This document shows positions 1 through 12,600 of a stretch of DNA of 64,000 nucleotides, piece by piece. This DNA comes from Lepidurus packardi (Eukaryota; Arthropoda; Branchiopoda; Notostraca; Triopsidae), in contig JAKZAN010000006.1 in NCBI GenBank assembly GCA_023053545.1, forward strand, positions 10,634,351 to 10,698,350, in the 5' to 3' direction. A program made the position numbers and the translations under genes. The number at the start of each line of letters is the position of its first letter. The first letter of the stretch is position 1. The notes under the pieces were generated by a model, which saw nothing but the letters and a program-made list of their open reading frames with translations, was not told the origin of the DNA and made no database searches.

Positions 1-2912
1 TCTAATCCGTACAAAATAAGAAATCAGTTCTTATCACATAAGGCTCGAGGACCTGAACAGTTTGAACTTCAAGAATCTCGCTGGGCAAATTATTGTGGGC
101 AGCCGAATCACGAAACTCATCCACATTTGCTCGCCACGCGCGATATAATCCCCGGATTTTCCGCAGTGGATTACAGAGAGAGGCAGACTCGTTTGGTTTC
201 TCTACTACTGGGTTCTGTTAAGGTAGAACCGATGACCCAGAGCGTTCCAACCAATCTGTCGACTCAAAATGGCGTTTTACTCGTGAGAGCATCATGTCGC
301 CAGTACATGGCGCACAATATCCCGCATCTTTTCCGTCAAAACTCGGACTTTTTGTATTTAACTGGCTGTGAGCAACCCGAAGCGCTGCTAGTCATGGTGT
401 TCAGTGAGAATCACATTGAAACGGCGTTATTTATGCCTCCGGTCGACAATCTCGTACGCAACTCACTTTTAATGAGGAATTTCTAAATCTGTTTTTCGGT
501 AGACTGAAACCTGGGATGGCCCTCAGTTGTCCACGGAAGCCGCGATAACGTATTTTGGTATGGATACCGCATTTCCTTTGAATGAACTGCCGACCTATTT
601 GGCTGGCTTGTCAAAACAGTTCCGTAAGGAGGGTTTTTGCCTCTTCTACGACAAAAACTCGCTGCGATTATCGGACGAAGGTTTCAAACACGGGAAATGG
701 TTAAAAGAAGGCATGAAATTACTAACTGGGGAAGCCGACATTGTGAACTCGCCCACTTATTGGATCCAGCAACTCCGAGTCGTTAAAAGCGGAAAGGAAA
801 TTGAGTTATTGCGGAAAGCATGCGGAATTGCCACAGACGCTATCAGCAAAAGCATGAAGGTACTCTATAGTTCTGTTTTTAGTTGAATTCATAACAATTA
901 TTATTATTTATTGGAAAGCCCAAAAATTCGGGGCTGGCTGGGGAAAATGGTAGGAATTCACTAATGAAATTTAATAAAATAAAAAAACTATAGCCGCGAT
1001 CGTTTTGACGAAAGTTTAAGCCGACTTAAAAGTTAACCCAGTAAGACTTTGAGCTTATAAGCGTTGTCTTTAGCTAGGCAACTTAGATTTTGGAAGTCGA
1101 CTTTTAGTTTTAGTCTCAGTCTATAGGGAGCAATCTTGTTTCCAGACGTAAACTTAACCCTTTGTTTATTTGGCTCCTTTGTCGATATTGAACAATTCAA
1201 ATATTGCTTTGTTTATTTTCTACAAACACCACCCCGTGGGGTGGAGCAATTGTAAACTTATGCTTAGAAGCGTTCGTTTTGGACTCGAGACTTTCGAAGT
1301 TCACTTGCGTAAACTTTCAAAGTTTAGGCTAAAACGAACGGTTGTAAGCCTAAGGCAAGGAAGTTTGGCTAGTTGAAGTTGCAAAACGAGCGCGGCTTAT
1401 ATTTTTCGTTGTGCGAGTCTCTACAATAAAGAAATTTTGCGAACTTATCTAACACCGACTAGCGGTTATCGAGGACGGAGGCCGAATGCGCGGTTAGCGA
1501 TGAGGTTAGCTTACCAGAAGGGAAAATTTTACTGTTGTTGAACCCAACAATGAATGTTCCTGTTGTGGGTTATGCAGGACTTGGATTTATTAATTAAAAG
1601 ATATCCCTTTTCATATTTAGTACGGAACATTTGTGAATATTATTAGGAACAATTACCATTATTGTTATTATTATTATTGTTGTTATTTCCATAACGAATG
1701 ATTTTGTGTAGTCATTTGGATGTTACAAGTGCGTTGTTAACAGAATTGCCTTTCATGAATATTCACACCAGTCAACTGAAGATGGTTTAACGGAGCACCA
1801 AATCGAAGCCATGATCGAATACGAATGCAAGATGAAAGGAGCATCCCATTTAGCCTATCCTCCTGTTGTAGCCTCGGGTCCTCGGGCTAGTGTCATTCAT
1901 TATGGCAGAAACGATCAGTTACTGAGCTCCAGAGATCTACTTCTAGTCGACGCAGGTCCTTCAGTTCTGCTTCTCAAATTCTTATGAAATTGAACGGTTA
2001 CTTGTAGGCTGCGATTACTTTGGTTATTGCTCAGATATAACCCGAACCTGGCCCGTTCGCGGAAAATTTAGCGCGTATCACCTTGAGTTGTATCAGATGC
2101 TCTTGGAGGTCCAAGAGAGTTTAATTGAAACGGCGCTAGGACGTCCATCGCTTGATCAGTTGTTCCAAGTCATGTGCAAAAAGCTAGGTCAAGGTCTCAA
2201 GCAACTTCAGTGGACCGCGGCGAGGGAAGCGAACGCTTCGCAATTGCATAGAGTAAGCTAATAGAAACAGATTTAGGCAGATCAATAAAGTACAGCTTTT
2301 ACCGTTTATGTGTGTCTCTTACAGCTAGCTTATTCCTTGTGTCCACATCATGTGGGGCATTACCTTGGAATGGATGTCCATGACTGCAGTCAAATCAGTC
2401 GGAATGTGCCTTTGGAGGAGGGAATGGTCTTCACCATTGAGCCAGGTACTAAATTACGTCTAAATTTAAGTGTTACTTTTGATATTTTCGATATTTTCAA
2501 GATAGTCTCAAGTATTTTCAATATTTTCAGGTATTTTCAAATATTTTCATTTTTTCTAATATTTTCAAGGTATTTTCAAATATTTTCATTTTTTCTAATA
2601 TTTTCAAGGTATTTTCAAATATTTTCATTTTTTCTAATATTTTCAAGGTATTTTCAAATATTTTCATTTTTTCTAATATTTTCAATAGTTTGAATTATTT
2701 TTAAGGTATTGTCAGGTATTTTCAAATTTTTTCGATGTTTTCAAGGTATTTACATCAATAGAAACAACACAGCCGTACCGATGGAGTTTCGCGGTTTGGG
2801 AATTCGTATTGAAGACGATGTAGTAGTCACATCACCAGGTTTGGAAGTCCTAACTCGTCGTTGTCCTAAAACAGTTGAAGAGATCGAAGCTTGCATGAAA
2901 AGCTCTAGTTAA
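1..2912 (+). CDS. XPNPEP3: Xaa-Pro aminopeptidase 3, 5' partial
   Basis: Metallopeptidase of the M24B family that removes an N-terminal residue preceding proline; animal XPNPEP3 is mainly mitochondrial. The frame is open from base 1 and has no ATG before the conserved NYCGQP..THPHLL segment, so the true start lies outside the window. Exons: 1-453, 503-859, 1772-1955, 2008-2252, 2325-2445, 2746-2912. The N-terminal domain contains [10 protein letters not shown]. The catalytic pita-bread domain has the expected metal ligands: the Asp pair ([15 protein letters not shown]), [13 protein letters not shown], the Glu of TIEPG and [10 protein letters not shown]. The stop is TAA at 2910. It converges with PPAT, leaving about 250 bp between stop codons. 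Intron 2 (about 0.9 kb) and intron 5 (tandem repeat) are unusually long for this locus. The exon 3 acceptor was chosen by frame and is the least certain join. Confidence 0.93.
860..1771. other. Long intron 2 of XPNPEP3
   Basis: Non-coding, AT-rich intron of about 0.9 kb with GT and AG ends that keep the XPNPEP3 frame. It contains a 10-bp inverted repeat (CGTTCGTTTT at 1271-1280, AAAACGAACG at 1331-1340). No convincing coding sequence was seen. Confidence 0.7.
2531..2686. repeat. 39-bp tandem repeat, four copies, in XPNPEP3 intron 5
   Basis: A 39-bp AT-rich unit starting GTATTTTCAAATATTTTC begins at 2531, 2570, 2609 and 2648, with near-identical copies. The smaller word TATTTTCAA continues on both sides, so the whole intron looks grown by slippage. 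Each unit carries an AAGGTATT donor-like site and pyrimidine-rich stretches. Confidence 0.95.
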
Positions 2913-3158
2913 CCGTGTTGGGTAAGTAGCTAGATTTAGATTTCTGTATTTTTTGCGCGGAAAGGAACACATTTGCTAGCCAACATTGTTGGCTCCGACT
3001 TGAAAACTGGTTACAGAATGGTGACTTTGATGGTCTTTACGAAAAAATCAAAAGCACGCAATAAGGATACAAACAGAAATATTACGATAAATTTAGTTTC
3101 CTTAAAAACTCATGCAAGTCACGTGAACCGGAAAGGAATCGGTTATCAGTTTTTGCCA

Positions 3159-5625
3159 CTAGATTTCAATGGGGACTGGGTACTCTCCTGTTAGACAGGC
3201 TGTGCAGTGACCTTTAGGTAAACCATCATCGATATCAACGACACTCAACTTTTTGCCTACGATATTATTGTTTCCTCCGTGGCAGAAGCCACTTTGCGAA
3301 TTATGTCCTCCTCTCACTGCCAGCTCCAGGCCTTCCACAGTGATGTACGCTAGGGTGTCTGCCCCTACAAGTTTTTAGAAGAATTTTTACAATGAGACCT
3401 TTTTATACCAAAATTTGTGCTGAAATATTACCGCAAGCTTGACGGATTTCATCGAGTGAGAGTTTGTTGGCAATAAGCTCTTCTTTGGTGGGAATCGCGA
3501 TTCCCATGTAACACGGAAATTTGAGGGGAGGAGACGCAATACGGATATGCACCTTTAGTGAAATGCGTGTCAAATTAAAATGCATTAAAATAAAACAAAA
3601 AAAAACTTTACCTCTGCTGCTCCGGAATTCCTGAGCAATTTAATAATGGGAGCTATGGTGTTGCCCCGGACGATGGAATCATCGATTAGAATGAGTCGCT
3701 TGCCTTTAAAGTTGTCTACAAGGGCGCCAAACTTCTTGGCCACGCCCAGTTTCCGTAGGCGATTGCTGGGCTGGATGAACGTGCGACCCACGTAGCGATT
3801 TCTGCACAGAACTTCCACGTAGGGAATCCCTGACTACGTTCCAAACAAGCTTTCGTTAATTCATTTTCTTTTTTCAATTAAATTTCTTTAGTCAATTAAT
3901 ATTAGTATTTAATGAAATTACGTTTCTTAACTACGTTATTCTAATTTTTATTTTTAATAAAATCCTTGAATTAGGCTCCCTCGTTAATTTCTTCTAGGTG
4001 GTGTTTTTTGTTTAGGTTTATATCTCGCTGAAAGAATTAGAACATATTTAGCTTAGTAAACAGTAAATTGTGAATAAACAGGCGAAAGCCTACGATGGAT
4101 TTAGATATTAGAAAAAACCCCAGTAAATTGTGTAAATAGTGGCAAATGCTACCTGGGCTGCAAAGCCCTTGGCCGCTGCTGTACCGGATTCAGGTATTGA
4201 ACTCACGATATCTGCTTCCACAGGACTTTCAATGGCCAGCTGACGACCAGTACGAACTCGGACATTGTACACCATTTGACCTGCGTTCCAACCAATATTA
4301 ATATTCACGAATTGCCGTATCGTAAATGTGTCAGCAAACCTTCAAACTTGGAATCGGGTCGGGCAAAGTAAACGTATTCGAAAATGCAAAAGGACATTCG
4401 TTGCGGATTATCTGCTGTCACACGACCGAACGATTTGAGTCCACCTGTCCGAGTAATTTCCACAATCTCGCCAGGCAATACTTCTCTGCGGAACCGAGCG
4501 CCCACGGACATCAAAGTACAAGATTCAGACGACAAAATCCAACCGTCCACAGGACCGTCAGGCTTATCTGTGGCAACTAGTGTAAGGCACATAAATACGG
4601 GAACTCGTTATACAAAATTCACTAAATATAATATATAAAGAGGAATATTTTTCATATCTTACGGTCATAATTGCGTGCTGGTTCGTCGAGATTTTCCAAC
4701 GTCCCTATGCACAACGGTCGGTTACCATGTACGTCGCGGACGCCGTAGACTTTGTCGCCGATCAGGATCACCAAGGCGTATGACAGTTCGGTGATACTCA
4801 TGAAATGTTTGATACGCGCTACCCAATTGGGGCCATTTTTTTCGTTCTCCGGTGGAGGTAAGCAAAGTACCTGAGCAATCACCTCGGAGTCGGAATACGT
4901 CGACAAGCCAACACCACGGGATAACACCTACAAGAACATCCTTCTGGGTTAAGATTTTCCAAAGTTAACTTTTTTAAAAAAAGTGGCGGGCTTTTTAAAT
5001 CTCAAAAAAAGCTCAGTACTTCTTGACGAAGCCGAGTAGCGTGAACTAGTTCACCGTTGTGGGCCAATGCCAGGGGACCATGGGCACTGTGGACCACAAA
5101 GGGCTGGCAATGTACAGTATCGGACCCACCTGCGGTGGAATACCGAGTGTGACCAATACCAATGTCTCCTAACAGCAATCAAGCCCCGAATTTATGTTTT
5201 TTTGCGCTTAGCGGTCGGTGTAGATATGAAATACAAGATGGCGCTTACCGTCTAATTTGGCAAGGACTTCGTCGTCGAAAACATTGGACACTAACCCCAT
5301 ACCCTTATGAACATTGTACTTCAATTTGCCCTTAGATTTGGCTGTAACCATTCCCGCGCTTTCCTGGCCCCTGAAAAGAAAAGTGGTGGAATTGTAATTG
5401 CTAAACCTATTTTCGTTCATTGGATCGCCAATAATAGGAACAAGCGAAATAATTTGAAAAATGTTTTTACCTGTGTTGGAGCCCCAGCATTCCCAAGAAT
5501 ACGATTTGAGCGACGTTCACATTTTCGTCAATGCTATCTTCGGACAGAATGCACGCGAAAACGCCGCAATAATGTCCCAATCCAGAATGCAAGTCACTGT
5601 CGTACTTCTTTGGTACAACTGCCAT
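3159..5625 (-). CDS. PPAT: Amidophosphoribosyltransferase (glutamine PRPP amidotransferase)
   Basis: Catalyses the first committed step of de novo purine synthesis, PRPP + glutamine to 5-phosphoribosylamine, in the cytosol. Nine exons: 5625-5471, 5370-5249, 5168-5020, 4927-4663, 4576-4340, 4280-4153, 3833-3612, 3552-3432, 3364-3159. They join to 535 codons in frame (534 aa; human is 517). The N-terminal propeptide is followed by the Ntn nucleophile Cys in HYCGVFAC, then [25 protein letters not shown] and AHNGELV. The phosphoribosyltransferase PRPP loop is [11 protein letters not shown]. Cysteines for the 4Fe-4S cluster are visible in [14 protein letters not shown] and [12 protein letters not shown]. 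The start was chosen as the ATG just upstream of the propeptide; earlier in-frame Met codons lie in 5' leader sequence. PAICS lies upstream on the same strand. Confidence 0.97.
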
Positions 5626-6596
5626 CTTGCTCTTTCGAAAGAACTGACAGTCTGACAGACTTATCAGATGCGACACGGCACGGTAAATGAAAGGGATGCT
5701 GGTTGACGAATGAGCGATATGAAGGAAGACTTGCAAGTCAGACAAATCCGGACAACCCTTAAAATCCTTAACCTGTAAACGCTAAGCCAGAACAGAAGTT
5801 GATTAAAGGCTTGCAAATACAAGTTTGCATGTGTACTTGTTCACCAAGTCACGCAATGCCATGCAATGAACAGGTTAAGAATGTCTGACCTTGAGAAACT
5901 TATGACGTATCCTAAAGGGAAACTGAAATATTCAACGTGTATGCCAAGGTCAAATAAGCCCTAGATTAACTACATATAATAAAGCCTAGGAATCCGCTTA
6001 TTGGTCTAAAATTCAAAAATAAGGATATGGTTCGATGGGCGACATCCGGCATGATGAGCATTTCACCTCTTCTTTAGTTTAGTTAGAGCCCTAAGATGGC
6101 CTTCAGCCTTACCGGTTTGTGTAGGATTATGCAACGCGTAAAGAACTCTCTGGAGTAAGCACGTGAGATCTACAGTATCACGTTTCTCGTACACAGACAC
6201 TCGAACCTGGAGGGTTCGACAGGTTTGGAGCTCGATTTATGTATTTCTCTGTGGAGCCTTTTACGAACGTATAGTAAAGGAGATTCTGAAGGTTCGAGGA
6301 AGACACGTCTGTGGTAAAATAAACGTGTTTCAGAACATGTCTAGCTGTTGCTACCCAGGCAAGAGAGTGATGTCGCAACCATATGCCTGCAGTGCTTGCT
6401 GAGTAAAAACCTAAGGCGAGACGATGAAACGTTTTGGCTGTATTGAGATTGGGGATGCAGCAAAGGCAAAAGTGAACCTCTCGTGTTTCCTTTCTACGTT
6501 ATTAAGCTAATAGTGCTTGTGCTGTTAAGTACTATAACCACTACGTTGTCAGAATGTTACGTTCATGATGGGTCCAAGAAATCCCGTAGGGCTCAT
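5626..6596. other. Intergenic: PPAT 5' region and PAICS 3' region
   Basis: About 970 bp between the PAICS stop and the PPAT start, both genes reading leftward. No further coding exon is recognisable. It should hold the PPAT promoter and leader and the PAICS 3' UTR. No clear TATA box or initiator could be fixed. Confidence 0.6.
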
Positions 6597-8209
6597 TCAT
6601 TTGCGCATTTTCTGGTCGGACAGCTTTAAGGAAACGGCGGTGTTAGCTTGTCGAACTCGCAGTCGGCCCCAGATAACGTGGTCATTCAAGGCGAGATTGG
6701 AGGCTGCAGCTAAGGCCGCTCCTTCTGGGTACATGACCGTAGCACAACCCAGACCTACCCATCACAAAACGAAGAAAGCTGGCAGTTTAGTTTAAGGTCA
6801 TAAAGGACTGTTTGACGTGGCCGACTGACCTGAAGGGAGGTTTAGAGAGGACCAAATATCCAAAGGCGCACTTTGCATATCCACAGGAGGACAATTGATC
6901 ACAGGGAAAGCTGTGTTGCCCGAGAGCACAGGCCCAAGACCATTACTACGGCCAGCTACGGCAATTAAAACAATCGGAACCCCTTGCCCTATTTAAACAA
7001 AAGTATCATTAATCGTGCCTCCGTACTTTGTACGCATTACCTTCATACTGCGCGAGGATTCTCAGGGTTTCCACTGTGCCTTTGTGAGCAGATGACACTC
7101 TTAAATCGGACGGAACACCAAGCTTCTCTAAATGTTGAGCAATTTTCCGGCAATGAGCCTCATCTGATGCGGACCCCATGAAAATAACCGCCTAATATGA
7201 GCTAAATCAGTTAAATCTTTCACTGTTGCCGAAGCTTAGAACGCTTTACTTTGCCAACAGTAGGTGGGATTAACTTGTCGAGGTTATCCGAAACCCATTG
7301 GAAGTTGCGGATTACCAACTGCAAATCGGCTTGAGTGACTTGTGCCAAGTTGCGGTATACTTGCTTGTCTTTCATCAAACGAGGGTCTCCAGATGGCCAT
7401 AACCTCCAGGAGTCGCTGTCAATGACATCAGCCAATACAATCTCACCTGTTTCAAATCACCAATTGTTATAGAAGAGTTCATTAAGGGAAACGTTGGATG
7501 AATACATACCCGATTCGATGTCGACTCCGAACTCAATTTTCATGTCAACTAACGTGCAATCGATGGACGCCCACGCTTTCTCCAAAACCTCGAAAACTAC
7601 CAAGGTAATCGTGCTCATTATGTCTACTTCGTCTTGGCCGATCACTTTGCCCGCTACTTTGAAGCCGGACGCTACGATTTGCTCATCGGAATACTGAGGA
7701 TCGTTGTTAGCGTCATCCTGAATAATAGAAAAAAAAAATTATTTCTCCCATAATATCGACTTAGAATCTTCTACCTTGAAGAATGTTTCTTGTTTAGGGG
7801 GACAGAATTTATAGCCCTCGACAACCCCCACATTCCTTTTCAGGAAAGAACCCGTGGCAATCCGACGCGTTACCCATTCGATAGGTACCATCTCGCAACG
7901 ACGAGCAATAAACGATTTTTCATCTCGTTTCTTCACAAAATGAGTCTTCAAACCTACGGCGAATAGATTTTGAACCTACCCTTGATATAGCTTGTACGCT
8001 CTCGCTATGTTACCTAATGTTTGGAGAAGCTCGAAGACTTTGCATGTGGTTTCATTGGAGACTTTAGCTTTGCCTTCGACATCGTGCGCGCGTGCTGCAT
8101 TTCCAGCCGTAATACGATCTTTCGACAAGACGATCACTTCGTGTGGATTGATTGCAGACGCAAAAATTTCCTTGGTTTTGCCTTCGTTCAGTTTTTCGCC
8201 CAAGTCCAT
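6597..8209 (-). CDS. PAICS: Bifunctional SAICAR synthetase / AIR carboxylase
   Basis: Carries out steps 6 and 7 of purine synthesis: class II AIR carboxylation to CAIR, then ligation of aspartate to give SAICAR. Seven exons: 8209-8014, 7953-7775, 7717-7510, 7446-7250, 7191-7041, 6988-6830, 6754-6597. They sum to 416 codons (415 aa; human 425). The SAICAR synthetase half shows [42 protein letters not shown] and [12 protein letters not shown]. The AIR carboxylase half shows [19 protein letters not shown] and [20 protein letters not shown]. The exon 1 donor is inside the longer open frame (TTAG followed by GTAACA); only this restores TLGLKTHF. The ATG sits 5 bp after a TTTCTATTTCAG acceptor, so a non-coding upstream exon is likely. 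Confidence 0.97.
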
Positions 8210-9142
8210 CTTTGCTGAAATAGAAAAAGAACAGGAACGCCAACATAAGAAGAGGTAGTTATCATTACTGGACATGAACGAACAGGACAGTGCTAGGAGC
8301 CTTGAGCCTACAGGCGAAAGGCGGGAAAAGGAAAGATGGATGCAAGCTATGAAAAAACAAAAGTCTGATGAAAACATTTACAGAGAGAATCAAAAACAGG
8401 AAAGAGAACTGAACACAACCATATTCGGTTCGAACGTGCGATGAAAAAAAGATTTAGAATTGCAGGGATAACGGCGCAGTTTTTGAGATTCACTCATTTT
8501 TAGCGAAAGAATTGCATGCAAAGAATCTGTATAAAAAGACACGAGTTCTCTTAAGATTTTGCCAAGAATTATGATTTTAAGACCGAAGTGCTGTAAGACA
8601 CAGGTTGTTGTTTCAAAACCGGTTTTCTTGAATGTTAAATACAGTTTACACTGTTTCCTTGTTGTTAATAGAAATGAGAAAGAGAAAACTTACTGGATTA
8701 AATTAGTATTTCGTTTCGAGGACGAGACACACACAGAATCCAAGGAGCACAGAATACGTGTCAAAGGCTTCAATGCTTAGTCGGTTGTGTGTGCAAGTTT
8801 CTTGCCTATCCTATGAGCTACGTTGCCTTCCAGGGTTAAAAAAAAAAACATGAGCAGGCGTCAAGACTGGTATTCACATGTTATATAACAATTTTTTTCT
8901 TCAACAGCACCTTTTCTGGGAACAGAAGCTTACGTAAGCCTTCAAAGCTTGTTCGAGACTAAAGTAACTGATTTAAGACTAACTTAATCGTTTAGCAAGG
9001 GTTTGTGGTATGAAATGGGGTAAAGACAAAAATGCGAGCTGGCAGTTTTGTTTATTTAGCATAGAGTCTAAAACGATAGCACGAAGTTCATCAGCAAGTC
9101 ATCGAGATACAATACGAGTTTATTCAAATAGCATTCTACATT
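8210..9142. other. Intergenic: PAICS 5' region and MRPL21 3' region
   Basis: About 930 bp. An acceptor-like tract just upstream of the PAICS ATG implies a 5' UTR intron here, but the first exon cannot be placed. A 73-codon open frame at 8559-8780 (+) has no family signature and I do not call it a gene. Confidence 0.55.
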
Positions 9143-10052
9143 TTAACTATCCCATCTGTTGTCACTTTCATCCAGCGAATTCAACTCATTGGTAAGACAA
9201 ACTCCTTGAATCCGCACTAGGGTCTGCGGAATCCGGTAAACTAAAGAGATACAAATAAGTACATTAGAAAAAGCGAGATTAAAAAGTAAGAACAAGAAGA
9301 ATACAATTTATCCGTTTATATTGCTTTCTTCTTTTGATGAGAAAGTGCGTTTTGGTATGACTGAGAGTCTTTTCCACGACTTGGGCGCGAACTTTCACTA
9401 AGCTATTATCCAAAACAGGTCTTCCTATTAGTGTGAAATCTTTGCTGCCCAGCAACAAGACCTTTAAATAATATAATGAATGAGTTTCACAGCAAACAGA
9501 ATTTTTATTCGGAATTTAGATTGTACTTTCTCCAGGAAAACTTCTTCGCCTAATCCGGGCTCCCAGTGGCCTTCTATCAGTATCAAATCCCCTTGGGTGA
9601 CTCGATATTGTTTCCCAGCAACATGGACTATCGCGAAAAGTCTTCCATGATCTTTGTTCTTAATTTGCTCATTCACTTTGCTTATCACGTCTAGAAAATT
9701 TCCCAATAAATGTCTAAGTTCCCAATAAAAAGACAGTTAATTCGTCGTAAATACTTTTTGTGATAGTAGCATCTTTTTCGGATGTATCCCCCAAAAACTC
9801 TTGATGCAAGGACTGGTCTTTCTCTTTTATTAAACTTGAAACTGCATTTGAAACCCGGCCAAAGCGAGCAACTGAGGAGACCAGTCTTCCGGCTGGATTA
9901 ATTTTAGCTGCTCCTGTTTTCAACAAATATGATATACTTTATATTACTTTAATTTATTGTTAACCTTGATTAGTAGCCGCAAGGGCTGTAAATTTGTTTA
10001 AAAATCCCAATCTCGTCAACCCCGTTCGCAGCATGTTTGGAAAGGAAGCCAT
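9143..10052 (-). CDS. MRPL21: Mitochondrial ribosomal protein bL21m
   Basis: Large-subunit protein of the mitochondrial ribosome, imported to the matrix. Five exons: 10052-9965, 9913-9755, 9690-9527, 9461-9305, 9240-9143, giving 222 codons (221 aa; human 205). The N-terminus (MASFPNMLRTGLTRLGF) is basic and Ser/Thr-rich like a mitochondrial presequence. The L21 core shows VNEQIKNKDHGRLFAIV, HVAGKQYRVTQGDLILIEG and EKVLLLGSKDFTLIGRP. The tail (RRKQYKR...RIPQTLVRI) matches the conserved L21m ending and is only recovered by including the small last exon. Two apparent longer frames at exon edges (TVFLLGT and the run into intron 3) are intronic. Confidence 0.93.
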
Positions 10053-12493
10053 CTTTCTTATTTACAATTATTTTGTGGTGGGTAAATGGGGAACGGAGAC
10101 CGGCGAACCTTTTCCCGGCGAACTAGTCTCATAGGGCTTTGCTTGCATGCTACCTTTTAATTCAATAGGTAATACTAAAAGCACTTATAAAATATAATGT
10201 CACTCTTAAAAGAAATACTAGTTATTTTCGTATTATTTTCAATTTTAAATTGTGAGTGACAGTTGTAATTTTTAAACTGGAATAGAAAGAGTAATCTGAA
10301 CGGAAATTAGTTTATACTGCAAAGTAGTTTAGTAACTCAACTTAACGGTGACAAGTATTATAGTGAAAATCTAGCAATATAGAAATGCAGAACACAATTT
10401 TGACCGGGGTCAGTGACTATCAAGCGAAATTAACAGTAGACTGTAAAATTCTTGGCTCGTATAATGCTATTTTTGGGGGTAAGTCATTTGCTCACCTTTT
10501 TTGAAGTCGCCTGTTACCCACCATAATCGCGAGCCAGGTTCGCCCCTTTAGTTGGCTTTGACCAGTTCACCGCTCACAATTTACCCACCCTGTCGTGCTA
10601 TCGGGTTCTTCTGTCGATAGTTAAAGCTTCTGAGAAACCTTTATCGATATCTTTCAGCAGAAGAACTGATGTCTGGTGTGTATGGAAGACTGAAGTTCAT
10701 GAGCAAAACAATGGATATTTCTGCATAAATCAAGGTAAGTTTGTCAATTTTTTTACACACTATTATTCTTTGATGTATTGAGCAGAAGACTGTGTAACAT
10801 TTTCGCGAATTATTAAGTTTTGGGTGCGTAATCAAAAGGGAAAGTTAGCCCACCCCACATGATTGAACACAAGGAGAACTTAGCCACCAGCGTGGGTGGC
10901 CGGTTGAGATTGTCCCAGTTCTTTCAGCTTTTTTTATCAGTTGAAGAGCCAAGCAAGAGAACAGTTGTCTGACATATACCTTCGTTTCTGTAGCCTCAAA
11001 AAATTCCCACTTTCAGGCGCAGGAATTCATTTTTATCCTCCAGTTTCCCGACAGCTAAAACAAACTTTATTTCTACCACTCCACAAGTGGTTGACCTTGG
11101 TCTTTGGTATGTCTCGTCTGCATAGCTCTGAGGACCATTCCCTCTCCAGCAATTTAATATTCCAGTCCATTTAATTTGCTATTTTTTAAGGCGAGCGTCA
11201 AATTGTAGTCATTATCCCTTGTTTTTCTTTTATTTTTTTAACATAGTTGGAGCGTTAAGAACTGCTGGCGTCCACGAAAATAGGATTAAGACAAGAGCAC
11301 CCAGATAGGGAGATAAACTGACAACGCATGCAGAAACCCCCTTGCTTGCATCATTAGAAATGCATTTATGGATATATGGAAAATACCGAATAAGGTTTCT
11401 TTTGTCTTAACCCGCTCAGCTATGCCTCCCAGTCATGGTTTCTCCTTCCCCTTTTCTAGTTTTTGCAAAAATCTTTATAAGGGAAGGTAGGCAGTATGAA
11501 TGGGACCGCCCCATAAAAACCTCGACTGTTCTTAAAACAGAAACAAAAGCAAACCGTCTGAGAAAAACTTGTCAGGTTCTTCAAGGTCTTTCGCTGGTGT
11601 TCTCGTCCCTTTTTTCTTATTTTGGGCGAGCGAATGGCTCCCGGATATCATGCCCGGTTGATTTCATCTGGCAAAACCTTACCTCCGACTTGTATCTCCC
11701 AGTAATAGTATTTCTCTTGTTTTTAGCCACACCACCATTGAACTTAATGTCAGACGGATTATACTTACCCCGGTAAAAGTTACCTTTCCCTGTAAATGCA
11801 GAGAGGAAGTCCAGCAAACCTTTTTTTATTAGTTTGAGTGGACTTTGCAGATGTGAAAGCTGAGGTTTGACATGTTTTGTAGCACCTGTTGGGGGATTTC
11901 TACGTTAAAAGTTCCAAGAAAATTCCTATTCTGAAATTTGTGGGACTCATGTAGCACGGTTACTGTCAACAATGAAAGTACCGTAGCTTGTTCGAACGAT
12001 TTTATATTTGTTCGAAAACAACACGGCTGCCAACAATGAATGCCGAGATTGGAGTCCTAGAGTTGATTCACAGTTAGAAATTAGAAAGTCTTGTTTCTGG
12101 GGCAAGTACCTTACAAGGCTGACAAACGCGAGTTACAGGATTCTCATGGATGGCTTATTTTTATTCCGAATTATTTCCTGTCAAGAATCTGGGAAAAAAG
12201 GCTTGAGAAAAAAGGCTTGGAAAAACGTGAAGGAAAAACTATTTCCTTGACGGTTTCGTTACTCATTCTAATGCTTTCATTGTTCAAAAGTCTATTAGCT
12301 TAATGCTACAGTTGGATTCAAATTATTGTATTTAATTCGTTCAGTTGGATTAATATTGAAATGAACTTTATTTGCGTGAAGGACGTAATAAAGAAAGTAT
12401 TGTATAATTGTTCACGACCAATTCGCTTCTACTATTCCAGAACTATTAAATTTTTGTAAATAATTTTTATGTTTATTTTCTTTTCGTATTTAG
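10053..12493. other. Intergenic / probable 5' non-coding region of cyclin D
   Basis: About 2.4 kb between MRPL21 and the first sure cyclin D exon. Apart from the candidate exon at 10385-10478 I see no conserved coding sequence. Several open frames (10941-11174, 11435-11776, 12008-12250) lack family motifs. The region probably contains the MRPL21 promoter and the cyclin D promoter or first intron. Confidence 0.5.
10385..10478 (+). other. Candidate upstream coding exon of cyclin D
   Basis: An ATG at 10385 opens 31 codons that end at a strong GGG/GTAAGT donor (intron would start at 10479). Joining phase 1 to the TTTAG acceptor at 12492-12493 keeps an open frame through 12494-12600 directly into the cyclin D methionine at 12601. 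This would add about 67 residues to the N-terminus. The fit of phase, donor and acceptor is seen; that it is used is conjecture. The simpler reading is a 5' UTR exon with chance coding potential. Confidence 0.25.
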
Positions 12494-12600
12494 ATACCCT
12501 CCAAGAAAGGGAATATCCTGCCTTGGCCTGTCTTGTTGACATAAACCGGCGGTTTAGGTTGCAAACTGAAAAGGGCCAAGTTTTATCCCCGGCCAGAAGC

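Noticed and set aside
2531-2686. Regular repeats as a CRISPR-like array
   Set aside because: Units are contiguous with no unique spacers, in a eukaryotic intron.
5307-5690. 127-codon plus frame across PPAT exons 1-2
   Set aside because: Antisense shadow of PPAT coding sequence; no motifs.
8559-8780. 73-codon plus frame between PAICS and MRPL21
   Set aside because: Basic, low complexity, no domain, no splice context.
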